Below are positions 1 through 6,302 of a DNA stretch of 9,992 nt, one piece after another. Numbering within the stretch: position 1 is the stretch's first letter; every line of letters begins with the position of its first letter. The stretch comes from Treponema sp. (GTDB taxonomy: Bacteria > Spirochaetota > Spirochaetia > Treponematales > Breznakiellaceae), in contig WRAL01000026.1 of the NCBI GenBank assembly GCA_009780285.1, positions 1-9,992 on the forward strand, given 5' to 3'. The notes below the pieces were generated by a model that did no database searches, had not been told where the DNA came from, and was given only the letters and a program-made list of their open reading frames with translations. The position numbers and the translations under genes are program-made.

Positions 1-132
1 AGATTCCTGTCAAGCCCTGCCCCGGGCATGTAATTCATAAACCACCGGCCATATTTTCCCGCACGCGTACCGGCAGCCTGCCGGAGTCCGCCCGTATGGG
101 CGGGCGAAAACATTATTTGGAGAATCGTTAAG
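1..132 (+). promoter_or_regulatory. Leader region of the first lipoprotein gene, with two hairpins and a ribosome binding site
   Basis: No gene is visible here. Two adjacent inverted repeats lie in the leader: CGGCAG/CTGCCG at 71-83 with a 1-nt loop, and CCGCCC-GTAT-GGGCGG at 88-103, extendable to about 86-105. Neither is followed by a clear T-run, so they may be mRNA leader structures or the end of an upstream transcript. A GGAG Shine-Dalgarno at 119-122, 10 nt before the ATG at 133, supports that start. I could not identify a convincing -35/-10 pair. Confidence 0.45.
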
Positions 133-1113
133 ATGAAAAAAAGCAACCGTTTATGCGCTATTGGCTTTGCCGGAAAAATAATGGCATTGGCAATGTCGGC
201 CGTGGCAATTGTTGCCTGCGGTGGTAATGATGACCGCGAGCCGTGGGAAAGCACTGACATCAGTTTCACATTAACCAACAATACCCACCGAACAATAACG
301 GAAATTTTTGTCTCGGGCATTGATGACCCTTCGAACTACAGAGGAAGGCGTATTCCCGTCCATATAGCCCCGTTTCAAACATCGCCTGTGCTTGGTCCCT
401 TCAAGGCGGTGGCCGCATCCCGTTCTTCCGATAATGTTCTTAATTATTTCATCGGCATAGGTCCTCATCCCAACCTTGATTCGTCCTTAAATCATGTCAT
501 CTGGAGTCATATTAGTCTGGATGCTCCTCCCGGTTTTGTGGAATTATACGTGGAGCGCAGAATCGCCTACGATCTGAACGGAGGGAATTCATCGTGGGAA
601 CTTGAGGACCAAATCGTTAATTTTGGAGGATATGCATATTTGCATTACGGAGACAGCCTTACAAAAAGCGGACATGTTTTTGCTGGCTGGAACACTAACA
701 GTTCCGGAACCGGAACGACATATTCTTCCGGCTCGGCGTTTTCCCCGACTTCCAGCATCACGCTGTTCGCAAAGTGGGATGCCGTCGGCGGCGGCGGCGG
801 CAACGGCAGCGGCGTCGAGGTTCCCGGCAGTTTTTTGGGCACTTGGGTCTACGGCCCGGACTCGACCCTTTTTGGGTTTCCCTTGACCATGACGTTGACA
901 ATAACGACATCCGGATGGAGCATAACTGAAAATGGCGCGTCCGTAGGCAGTGGCACTCATACGTATAACAATGCCACCTCCGTGCTTGACCTAAACTCTG
1001 GCACTACTCGATATGGCCAGGTATATTTTCAAACGGCGAACGGCTTTTTCAGATATTATGGAACGGTAATGGGAACACAGCCAACTTTTGCGATGCATTT
1101 TTTGCCGCAATAA
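133..1113 (+). CDS. Surface lipoprotein with one InlB B-repeat (Flg_new) domain
   Basis: This predicted 326-residue lipoprotein has a type II signal peptide: KK at 2-3, a hydrophobic stretch of about 10-28, and lipobox IVAC with the lipidated Cys at 29. Residues about 42-140 look like a beta-rich domain beginning FTLTNNT; similar NNTGYTI-type starts occur in host-associated bacterial lipoproteins, but this is recall, not a search. Residues about 143-216 match the Listeria-Bacteroides repeat (Flg_new, PF09479) through the landmarks YDLNGG, GDSLTKSGHVFAGWNT, GT.YSSGSAF and ITLFAKWDA. A Gly-rich linker (218-227) leads to a C-terminal beta domain (about 231-326, starting GSFLGTWVY) that could be lipocalin-like. 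Family members usually mediate surface or adhesion roles; the ligand here is unknown. The ATG has GGAG 10 nt upstream and a terminator follows directly. Base composition is clearly more AT-rich than in the other genes, which may reflect transfer. Confidence 0.85.
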   Translation: MKKSNRLCAIGFAGKIMALAMSAVAIVACGGNDDREPWESTDISFTLTNNTHRTITEIFVSGIDDPSNYRGRRIPVHIAPFQTSPVLGPFKAVAASRSSDNVLNYFIGIGPHPNLDSSLNHVIWSHISLDAPPGFVELYVERRIAYDLNGGNSSWELEDQIVNFGGYAYLHYGDSLTKSGHVFAGWNTNSSGTGTTYSSGSAFSPTSSITLFAKWDAVGGGGGNGSGVEVPGSFLGTWVYGPDSTLFGFPLTMTLTITTSGWSITENGASVGSGTHTYNNATSVLDLNSGTTRYGQVYFQTANGFFRYYGTVMGTQPTFAMHFLPQ

Positions 1114-1119
1114 TACTAT

Positions 1120-1139
1120 AATGCCTATTCGGCATTTTT
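1120..1139 (+). terminator. Rho-independent terminator of the InlB-repeat lipoprotein gene
   Basis: A 6-bp stem AATGCC/GGCATT (1120-1125 and 1131-1136) with loop TATTC is followed by a T-run at 1135-1139, beginning 6 nt after the TAA stop. The stem is short, but position and T-tract fit an intrinsic terminator on the + strand. Confidence 0.65.
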
Positions 1140-1279
1140 GGGTTCCGCAAAACACCGTTCGGGCTTACGCCCTCTGCGGTATTTTGCTCCGCCACATTTG
1201 CAGTTGAACGCATTTGCATGGAATGTCCTAACCAAGGTAGCCATAGGCGCAAATGTGGACATACGGGCGCCGAGGGTGG

Positions 1280-1304
1280 GCCAAGTCGCCGCAGGCGACT
1301 TGGC
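1280..1304. repeat. Perfect 11-bp inverted repeat with 3-nt loop
   Basis: GCCAAGTCGCC, loop GCA, GGCGACTTGGC. After a 5-nt one-sided bulge (1275-1279), the outer arms CCGAG (1270-1274) and CTCGG (1305-1309) extend the stem to 16 bp. It would form a very stable hairpin in RNA from either strand. Confidence 0.8.
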
Positions 1305-1307
1305 CTC

Positions 1308-1330
1308 GGAGTTTTGCTTAGCAAAACTCC
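1308..1330. repeat. Perfect 10-bp inverted repeat with 3-nt loop
   Basis: GGAGTTTTGC, loop TTA, GCAAAACTCC, directly abutting the preceding hairpin. The A/T-rich stem centre carries no poly-T tail, so it does not look like a standard intrinsic terminator. It resembles the short interspersed palindromes common in some treponeme genomes, from recall only. Confidence 0.8.
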
Positions 1331-1411
1331 ACGCGTGGTTGCCCAGCCCGAGGTCCCGCGCGCGGCGGGGCCGCAGGGGGCATCGGCGCTCCGCGCCACC
1401 GATCAAAGGCC

Positions 1412-2053
1412 TCAGGTCAAAAGCCTGAGTCGCCCCTCTTCAATCTCGCTTCTGGGCAAATTGCCCTTCTCCAGCGCAAGATCGTCCTTTTCGAGCAATG
1501 CCGCGTAAAAAGCGGAAAGCTCGTCCTTTATGCCGGGATCGCCTGACTCCAGCAAATAGTACAGCCTGTCCTCGGCCTTTCCGTATTTTTCGTTTTGCAA
1601 AAAATATTCGTAAATTTTACGCTGGGCGGCGCTTTCGATCTCGTAGCTGTCCAGCTTGACGATACTGTTTTCCACATAATCGCGATGCTTGCCGTCGCCG
1701 TTTTTTTGTTCGAGGAGCGCAAGAAAGAGCGCCAGCGCTTTTTGATAATAATCGCGTGAAAGCTCGTTCTTTCCGTCGCGCAGCTCAAGAACGTCCGCCT
1801 CCTGAAACAAAAGGCAGGCGGCGACCTCGATGCTTTCGCCGTCAAGAATATTGTTGTAAGTATGATCGGCGATAATCTGCTCCGCGCTAAGGAGCCGCGC
1901 CACGTCCGGATCCAGATGCAAAAGGCCGTTGTAGGCCTCGTTTATTTTTTCCAAGGCCGAGTCGTAATCCTGGCCGCTCTTCTTAAAGATAATCGCCGCA
2001 AGAATCGCGGCGAACTGCTCGATCATCCTCATTATATAGTCGGTCTGCGCCAT
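1412..2053 (-). CDS. DUF6483-like helical protein
   Basis: A predicted 213-residue soluble, largely alpha-helical protein. It opens with DYIMRMIEQFAAILAAIIF (5-23), which I associate with DUF6483 proteins of clostridia and relatives; this is recall, not a search, and function is unknown for the family. Residues about 25-65 (acidic, with SALEKINEAYNGLL) and about 75-190 (helix pairs such as AACLLFQEADVLELRDG and REIYEYFL-type segments) suggest TPR-like helical hairpins. There is no signal peptide or obvious catalytic motif. The ATG has a perfect AGGAGG at 2060-2065, 6 nt upstream. It is the last gene of the deoD-xth-rhomboid operon, 22 bp after the rhomboid stop, and its own stop lies inside a hairpin (1411-1429). 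Gene certainty is high; the family label is moderate. Confidence 0.8.
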   Translation of the reverse strand: MAQTDYIMRMIEQFAAILAAIIFKKSGQDYDSALEKINEAYNGLLHLDPDVARLLSAEQIIADHTYNNILDGESIEVAACLLFQEADVLELRDGKNELSRDYYQKALALFLALLEQKNGDGKHRDYVENSIVKLDSYEIESAAQRKIYEYFLQNEKYGKAEDRLYYLLESGDPGIKDELSAFYAALLEKDDLALEKGNLPRSEIEEGRLRLLT

Positions 2054-2075
2054 GCCTGGCCTCCTCTTGCGCTCG

Positions 2076-2654
2076 CTAGTAGCGCTGCTTGGGCTTTTTA
2101 GGCTGGAAGAAAAAACCGAAAAGGCTGCCGCAAAAGCCGCCGGCTATATGCGCGAAATGCGCGACGCCGCTGCCCGGCCCGAAGGACCGCACGATCTCTA
2201 TGCCCAGGTACATCGCCAGAATCAAAATAAAGGTAAGGGGAATTTCCCCCTTGCTGAAATTCGTGAAGGACGCGAGCAGGATAAGCATAAAGGCGACGCT
2301 GGAGGCGCCGATCATGGGCGAGGGAAAAAAAAGCGCGTTAAGAACGCCCGTCGCCGCGGCCGTGGCGAGGATCATCACAAGCATGACCGGCGATCCGTAA
2401 ATTTCCTCCAGCATGGGCCCGACCAAAAGTATGATGGCGAAGTTGGAAAAAAGATGCGTCCAGTCCGCGTGGCCTGAGATATGGGAAAAAAGCGAAACCC
2501 AGCTTCGCGCGTCGGTCGCGGAAAACTGCCCGCGCGCAGGCGCGGCGAACCATTCCATTACCAGAGTCGGCCAGAAAAAATTCGTCACGGCCATTACCGC
2601 CACGGAAAAAAAGGCGAAGGAAAGAATCGCCGGCGCGTTGTACTTGATTATCAT
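2076..2654 (-). CDS. Rhomboid-family intramembrane serine protease
   Basis: A predicted 192-residue six-helix membrane protein (approximate spans 8-29, 63-83, 88-110, 115-132, 138-156, 165-183), the minimal GlpG-type core. Signature residues are in place: the oxyanion motif HxxxN (H67 to N71, in DWTHLFSN), the nucleophile Ser118 in GAS at the start of the fourth helix, and the catalytic His169 in AHIAGG in the sixth. The motif reads GASS rather than the common GxSG, a tolerated variation. Rhomboids cleave single-pass membrane substrates within the bilayer; the substrate here is unknown. The ATG is preceded by AAGGGA (2660-2665) at 5 nt; this site overlaps the xth stop, and the 9-bp gap implies translational coupling. 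There is no extra cytoplasmic or zinc-ribbon domain. Confidence 0.9.
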   Translation of the reverse strand: MIIKYNAPAILSFAFFSVAVMAVTNFFWPTLVMEWFAAPARGQFSATDARSWVSLFSHISGHADWTHLFSNFAIILLVGPMLEEIYGSPVMLVMILATAAATGVLNALFFPSPMIGASSVAFMLILLASFTNFSKGEIPLTFILILAMYLGIEIVRSFGPGSGVAHFAHIAGGFCGSLFGFFFQPKKPKQRY

Positions 2655-2663
2655 TTAAATCCC

Positions 2664-3446
2664 TTAGGCCTTTAGGTCCAGGGTTATTTCCACCGGGCAA
2701 TGATCCGATCCATGAACGTCCGGCCGTATAAGCGAGGATTTTACCTTGGGCAAAAACGCCGCGTCCACGCAGTGGTAGTCTATCCTCCAGCCCACGTTGC
2801 GCTCGCGCGCCTCGGATCGGTAGGACCACCAGGTGTAGCTGTCCTTGAGCTCGGGGTTAAAATGCCGGAAAGTGTCCACGTGCCCGGCGTCCAGGAACTC
2901 GCTCATCCAGGCGCGCTCCTCGGGAAAATACCCCGGGCTGTTCTCGTTCTGCTTGGGCCGCGCAAGATCGATGGGCCTGTGAGCGATGTTGTAATCGCCG
3001 CAGAGAACGAAATGCCGGCCGCGCGCCGCCAAATCGTCGCAGAACTTCAGCATCGCGCCGCAGAAGGCCAGCTTGTAGTCCAGGCGCTTTCCCCCGTCCT
3101 GCGAGTTGGGAAAGTACGCGGCGATGAGCGTGAAGGCCTCGAACTCGGCTATGGCCACGCGGCCCTCGTCGTCGAACTCGGGGATTCCGAAATAGCGCGT
3201 TTCCAGCGGCGCCTTTTTGGAAAAAATCGCCACGCCGGAATACCCGCGCTTTTTCGCGCAGGCCCAAAAGCCGTGATACTCCTGGCCGCCGGCGCGGGGA
3301 AGCGCGAGCGCGGCGGGAAGCTGCGCCGGCTCGGCCTTCGTCTCGTTAAGGCACAGCGCGTCCGGGCTCTCGCGTTCCAGCCATTGGGAAAAGCCGTGCT
3401 TTTCGGCGGCGCGTATGCCGTTGACGTTCCATGAAATGATTCTCAC
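2664..3446 (-). CDS. xth: Exodeoxyribonuclease III / AP endonuclease (ExoA/Xth family)
   Basis: A predicted 260-residue full-length member of the exonuclease III family (endonuclease/exonuclease/phosphatase fold), which incises DNA 5' to abasic sites and has 3'-5' exonuclease and 3'-repair activities in base excision repair. Motifs in order: SWNVNGIRA (5-13), metal ligand Glu35 in LNETK (commonly LQETK), Tyr111 in YFPNSQ, Asp151/Asn153 in GDYNIAH, TWWSYR (205-210), Asp223 in WRIDY, and Asp248-His249 in GSDHCPV. All catalytic positions are present. The start is GTG at 3446 with GGAGG (3452-3456) 5 nt upstream. It follows deoD by 13 bp and precedes the rhomboid gene by 9 bp. Pairing with deoD is reasonable for nucleotide metabolism and repair, but I do not know this order as a conserved operon. 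Confidence 0.95.
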   Translation of the reverse strand: MRIISWNVNGIRAAEKHGFSQWLERESPDALCLNETKAEPAQLPAALALPRAGGQEYHGFWACAKKRGYSGVAIFSKKAPLETRYFGIPEFDDEGRVAIAEFEAFTLIAAYFPNSQDGGKRLDYKLAFCGAMLKFCDDLAARGRHFVLCGDYNIAHRPIDLARPKQNENSPGYFPEERAWMSEFLDAGHVDTFRHFNPELKDSYTWWSYRSEARERNVGWRIDYHCVDAAFLPKVKSSLIRPDVHGSDHCPVEITLDLKA

Positions 3447-3459
3447 GCGGGCCTCCGGC

Positions 3460-4179
3460 TTAAAGGGCGCCCAGCGCGATTTCCATCATCCTGGTAAGGC
3501 CGCGCTCGCGCTCGTCGGCGCTGGTCGCCTGCCCTCCCTCGATCATGTCGGAAACAGTGACGAGGCAGGCGGCCTTCTTGCCGGTCGCGCGCGCGTTGTG
3601 AAAAAGCGCGAAGCTTTCCATTTCCACGCCCAGGCAGCCCTGCTCGCGGGAAACCTTTTTCCAGTAAGGCTCGACTCCCGGCGCCGGATCGGCGTAGTAA
3701 AAGACGTCGCTGGAATGAATCGCGCCCTCGACGACCGGATGGCCAAGGCGCGCCGCCGACTCGCGCAGGCGCGCGCAAAGCTCCCCGTCCGGCGCGATTC
3801 GATCGCCTGAAAAGCCGCCCTGGCAGCGCGCGAAGGACGACTCGCTGTAGGCCTCGGTGGCGAGGATAACGTCGTAGAGCTTGAGGCCCTCGCTATAGCC
3901 GCCGGCGGATCCGACCCTGATTATGGCCTCGACGCCGTACTCGGCGAAAAGCTCGTAGGAATAGATCCCGATGGACGGCATTCCCATGCCGCTTCCCATG
4001 ACGGACACGGGCTTTCCCTTGTAGGAGCCGGTGTAGCCGAGCATTCCCCGGACGCGGTTAAACTCGACCGGATTCTCAAGATAGGTCTCGGCGATGAACC
4101 TCGCGCGAAGCGGGTCCCCCGGCATAAGCACGGTCCGGGCTACCCGGCCTTTTTCTGCGGAATTGTGCGGCGTTGGCAT
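3460..4179 (-). CDS. deoD: Purine nucleoside phosphorylase, DeoD type
   Basis: A predicted 239-residue phosphorylase that reversibly cleaves purine (deoxy)nucleosides with phosphate to free base and (deoxy)ribose-1-phosphate in purine salvage; the family is hexameric. It aligns with E. coli DeoD from the first residue: MPTPHNSAEKG (cf. MATPHINAEMG), LMPGDPLRA (18-26), NRVRGMLGYTG (41-51), GSGMGMPS (62-69), IIRVGSAGG (86-94), GVEMES (184-189) and the base-site TVSD with Ser210-Asp211. Phosphate/ribose residues His5, Gly21, Arg25, Arg44, Arg88, Ser91 and Glu189 are visible. The frame is open for 27 more codons upstream, but I chose the ATG at 4179 because it matches the family N-terminus, has AAGGAGA at 5 nt, and the likely promoter lies within the longer version. 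It is the first gene of the four-gene minus-strand operon. Confidence 0.95.
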   Translation of the reverse strand: MPTPHNSAEKGRVARTVLMPGDPLRARFIAETYLENPVEFNRVRGMLGYTGSYKGKPVSVMGSGMGMPSIGIYSYELFAEYGVEAIIRVGSAGGYSEGLKLYDVILATEAYSESSFARCQGGFSGDRIAPDGELCARLRESAARLGHPVVEGAIHSSDVFYYADPAPGVEPYWKKVSREQGCLGVEMESFALFHNARATGKKAACLVTVSDMIEGGQATSADERERGLTRMMEIALGAL

Positions 4180-4184
4180 GGCGT

Positions 4185-4191
4185 TCTCCTT
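4185..4191 (-). promoter_or_regulatory. Ribosome binding site that fixes the deoD start
   Basis: AAGGAGA on the minus strand, 5 nt before the ATG at 4177-4179. It favours the family-consistent start over the 27-codon-longer one. Confidence 0.8.
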
Positions 4192-4197
4192 GGCGCA

Positions 4198-4226
4198 GGT
4201 ATAGCACGAAAGCGCGGAATTTGCAA
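4198..4226 (-). promoter_or_regulatory. Sigma70-like promoter of the deoD operon
   Basis: On the minus strand, a -35 TTGCAA (4221-4226), a 17-nt spacer and a -10 TATACC (4198-4203), each matching consensus at 4 of 6 positions. The predicted start near 4191 gives a leader of only about 12 nt, just covering the Shine-Dalgarno. Confidence 0.55.
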
Positions 4227-4353
4227 GGGCGCGGCGGCGTCTGGCGCGGCCCTTCGGCACCCCGAGGAGCCCGCAGGACGACGCGGCAATCCGCTGAAAG
4301 ATTGGCTATGGATTGCTTCGCGCCGCTCGGGGCTTCAATCCACATCCTCTTCC

Positions 4354-4440
4354 CTCCGTGTAACTCCGTGCAACTCCGTGGTTTGAAATTCTTCGATTTG
4401 AAAGAAGAATCAACCACGGAGGACACGGAGTTACACGGAG
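4354..4440. repeat. Palindromic part B of repeat unit 1
   Basis: The left arm has three CTCCGTG motifs (4354-4380); the right arm has CACGGAG-type motifs ending at 4440. CTCCGTGTAACTCCGTG is exactly complementary to CACGGAGTTACACGGAG. The centre contains a further 7-bp stem ATTCTTC/GAAGAAT (4388-4394/4404-4410), so the whole 87-bp element could extrude as a cruciform or fold as one long hairpin. Confidence 0.85.
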
Positions 4441-4561
4441 TTTTAATTAAGAATCAGGGCCGGAGTCGCGAGGAGCCCGCAGGACGACGAGGCAATCCGC
4501 TGGCCAATATGACAAATAGCTTGCTTCGCTTCGCGCGGGGCTTCAATCCGCATCCTCTTCC

Positions 4562-4638
4562 CTCCGTGTAACTCCGTGGTTTGAAATTCTTCGATTTGAA
4601 TGAAGAATCAACCACGGAGGACACGGAGTTACACGGAG
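4562..4638. repeat. Palindromic part B of repeat unit 2
   Basis: Same element as in unit 1, but 77 bp long: the left arm has two CTCCGTG motifs and the right arm three CACGGAG-type motifs. Part A of this unit is also divergent, reading CTGGCCAATATGACAAATAG (4499-4518) where units 1, 3 and 4 have CTGA.(A/C)GGATTGGCTATGG-like sequence. Confidence 0.85.
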
Positions 4639-4757
4639 TTTTAATTAAGAATCAGGGCCGGAGTTGCAAGGAGCCCGCAGGACGACGCGGCAATCCGCTG
4701 ACGGATTGGCTATGGATTGCTTCGCTTCGCGCGGGGCTTCAATCCGCATCCTCTTCC

Positions 4758-4835
4758 CTCCGTGCAACTCCGTGCAACTCCGTGGTTTGAAATTCTTCGA
4801 TTTGAATGAAGAATCAACCACGGAGTTACACGGAG
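4758..4835. repeat. Palindromic part B of repeat unit 3
   Basis: Same element, 78 bp long, with three CTCCGTG motifs on the left and only two CACGGAG motifs on the right, the reverse of unit 2. The arms therefore differ by whole 9- or 10-nt sub-repeats between units. Confidence 0.85.
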
Positions 4836-4912
4836 TTTTAATTAAGAATCAAGGCCGGAGTCGCGAGGAGCCCGCAGGACGACGCGGCAATCCGCTGACG
4901 GATTGGCTATGG

Positions 4913-4956
4913 ATTGCTTCGCGCCGCTCGGGGCGGCGGTGGCGGCGCGAAGCAAT
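4913..4956. repeat. 15-bp perfect inverted repeat at the right end of the array
   Basis: ATTGCTTCGCGCCGC (4913-4927) pairs with GCGGCGCGAAGCAAT (4942-4956) around a 14-nt loop. It lies 25 bp past the stop of the minus-strand PilZ-like gene and could form a transcript-end hairpin there, though no T-run follows. Confidence 0.8.
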
Positions 4957-4981
4957 GACAAGATTGTTTTCCCTGGCGCGC

Positions 4982-6190
4982 CTAGCTCGGCGGCGCCGCG
5001 CCCTCGAAGGGCTTGGCGTAGATAAGCTCGAAAAGGTACTGCGTTTCCTCGCGGCTCATGTTTTTGAACTGGCAGGCGATGAAAAGCGAGGGCGAAGGGC
5101 CCCGGTACTGGCGGGTAACGGCGGCCTGTATGTCCAGGCTGCGATCCGCCGTGGCCACCGTCACGATAATCTCGCAGCCGGGCATGAATTTGGTCGAAAT
5201 ATCCATGTCCGGGCAGGTAAAAAGCAGCCCGGAAAGGCTTATGTCGCGCGCCACGGCCCGAAAGGGCGCGTTTTCCATCTTTGACTGATCGAAATACCCC
5301 TTTTCCTTAAGCATCTCGGCCAGCGCCTCCGCGTATTCCTGCAACGCGTCGAGCGTCGCGTAGTCCAGCGGAGGGCGAGCCCGGTCCTCCGACCAAAGGC
5401 GGATATAGCCCACGACGTATTCCTGAAAAAGTATGGGGAGCCAGGCGTCGGAAACGACATCGCCGCCGGCCTTGTCGTGAAGGAAGCGCGTGATGATCCG
5501 CTCCGCCGGCTGTCCCTCCAAGCCGGCGCTCTCCAGGATATAGCGCCGGAAGACGTCCTCGGTAACGATTCTGTTGCCTCGGCCGTAGGGATCGGTCTTG
5601 GGCAGGCCGACCCCGGTCTTCGGCATGAAGAGCGTTTTGCCGGTATGGGCCAGCAGCTTTTCCTCGACGGAGGACGGCCTTGAGTCGTTTACGAAGATTG
5701 CCATCTTGTAGCCGTAGTCGTTGGCCGCCGCCAGGGACTCCACCCGAGTCTTCAGGCCATGAAGGGCGGAAGCGTCGCCGCCGGCCGCGTGGTAGTGGCG
5801 AAGCCTGGGAAGCGGAAGGCTGTAGCGCTCGCCTCGGAACGAGACCATCGCGCGCGCGCACGGGGGGAGCGCCACCCTAAGGTGTGTTCGGCTCAAGTCC
5901 CCGCGTATGCTTTCGGGAATGGCGCAGACGAGCTCGTCCTTGCGGGCCTCGATCACCCTGGTTTCGAAAAGCATGGGCGCGCCACGGCAGATGAAGGTCA
6001 GCGCGATTTTGCCCGAAGCCGCGAGATCGCCTAGCGGCTCCTCCGCCTTTAGGACAAGGCTGTCCTTGGGAGGCTCGGCGATGACGAACTCGCGCTCGAC
6101 CCTGTCCCTGCGGTACGTAAGGGGCGCGCGTTCGTCGTAAAGGATCTTGAGAAAAAAATCCTTCTCGATGCGCGTGATCAACTTCGACAT
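4982..6190 (-). CDS. PilZ-type c-di-GMP receptor candidate with a large internal insertion
   Basis: A predicted 402-residue cytoplasmic protein without signal peptide or membrane segment. Residues about 1-98 resemble the beta-barrel that precedes PilZ in YcgR-like proteins. RTHLR (101-105) followed by VALPP fits the RxxxR motif, and DISLSG (316-321) fits the D/NxSxxG motif; together these bind c-di-GMP in PilZ domains. They normally lie a few tens of residues apart, but here 210 residues intervene. The end of the insertion (about 245-300, AWLPILFQEYVVGYIRLW then a long helix EYAEALAEMLKEKGYF) looks like a GAF-type end. The C-terminal part (322-392) fits the remaining PilZ strands and helix. 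A spirochaete DUF1577-type family is a candidate label from recall. The ATG has GGAG (6199-6202) 8 nt upstream. Partner and output are unknown. Confidence 0.75.
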   Translation of the reverse strand: MSKLITRIEKDFFLKILYDERAPLTYRRDRVEREFVIAEPPKDSLVLKAEEPLGDLAASGKIALTFICRGAPMLFETRVIEARKDELVCAIPESIRGDLSRTHLRVALPPCARAMVSFRGERYSLPLPRLRHYHAAGGDASALHGLKTRVESLAAANDYGYKMAIFVNDSRPSSVEEKLLAHTGKTLFMPKTGVGLPKTDPYGRGNRIVTEDVFRRYILESAGLEGQPAERIITRFLHDKAGGDVVSDAWLPILFQEYVVGYIRLWSEDRARPPLDYATLDALQEYAEALAEMLKEKGYFDQSKMENAPFRAVARDISLSGLLFTCPDMDISTKFMPGCEIIVTVATADRSLDIQAAVTRQYRGPSPSLFIACQFKNMSREETQYLFELIYAKPFEGAAPPS

Positions 6191-6302
6191 GCAAGCCTCT
6201 CCGAAAAAACTGCCTCGCTAAACGGAGCCCCGCCCCGCCGTAAATAGCCCGCCCTCGCCCCCTTATAGCCTAGCCTTATTTCCGGGATTTTTCAAGAGCC
6301 GC
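6191..6302 (-). other. Intergenic gap between uppP and the PilZ-like gene
   Basis: 112 bp holding the GGAG site of the PilZ-like gene. On the minus strand, TTGAAA at 6290-6295 is a possible -35, but a good -10 at proper spacing is lacking; TATAAG is about 22 nt away. No terminator is seen after uppP, so read-through into the PilZ-like gene is possible. Confidence 0.3.

Larger units (their letters stand above)
1140..1429. repeat. Convergent intergenic region made of serial and nested inverted repeats
   Basis: This stretch between two converging genes holds no credible gene, and almost all of it is palindromic. Arms seen: 1147-1157 with 1177-1187 (11 bp, one mismatch, inner GGGC-TTAC-GCCC at 1161-1172); 1192-1201 with 1249-1258 (CCACATTTGC/GCAAATGTGG, perfect); 1270-1274 plus 1280-1290 with 1294-1304 plus 1305-1309; 1308-1317 with 1321-1330; the palindrome CCACGCGTGG at 1329-1338; 1340-1344 with 1378-1382 enclosing 1352-1359/1365-1372; an imperfect ATC+GGCGC stem at 1382-1403; and CTCAGG/CCTGAG at 1411-1416/1424-1429, which spans the stop codon of the minus-strand gene. 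Possible roles are bidirectional termination, mRNA 3'-end protection, a structured RNA, or a mosaic of small mobile palindromes. Open frames across it (for example 1138-1428) look like by-products of GC-rich palindromes. Confidence 0.7.
4264..4958. repeat. Tandem array of a composite ~200-bp repeat (three full units plus one partial)
   Basis: Units begin at 4264, 4470, 4668 and 4865 (spacings 206, 198 and 197). Each has part A: GGAGCCCGCAGGACGAC, then a GCAATCCGCTG segment, a TTGCTTCGC segment and CGGGGCTTCAATCC, resembling the widespread interspersed family with ends TCATTGCGAGGAG and AAGCAATCC. Part B, in the three full units, is a long CTCCGTG/CACGGAG palindrome followed by TTTTAATTAAGAATCA. 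The fourth unit lacks B and ends in AAGCAATGACA, which looks like an unoccupied A element. Short frames inside the array (peptides with STTEDTELHG) are translations of the repeat and not credible genes. The array fills the space between deoD and the PilZ-like gene and ends 23 bp from the latter's stop. Confidence 0.9.

Noticed and set aside
1049..1508. Overlapping frames on both strands of the hairpin region (93-116 codons)
   Set aside because: They are open because of palindromic GC-rich sequence, have no domain or ribosome binding site, and overlap each other and the flanking genes.
2700..3434. A 244-codon + strand frame
   Set aside because: It is antisense to the well-supported xth gene, lacks a recognisable domain, and is expected in GC-rich coding DNA.
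4180..4260. A 27-residue N-terminal extension of DeoD
   Set aside because: It is Arg-rich, absent from the family, and overlaps the ribosome binding site and promoter.
4264..4958. Possible CRISPR array
   Set aside because: The period is about 200 bp, there are no unique spacers, and the repeats are composite palindromes with tandem sub-repeats.
4165..5284. Several + strand frames (73-206 codons) in the repeat array
   Set aside because: They translate the tandem repeat itself, with recurring STTEDTELHG-type peptides, and the longest runs into the antisense of the PilZ-like gene.
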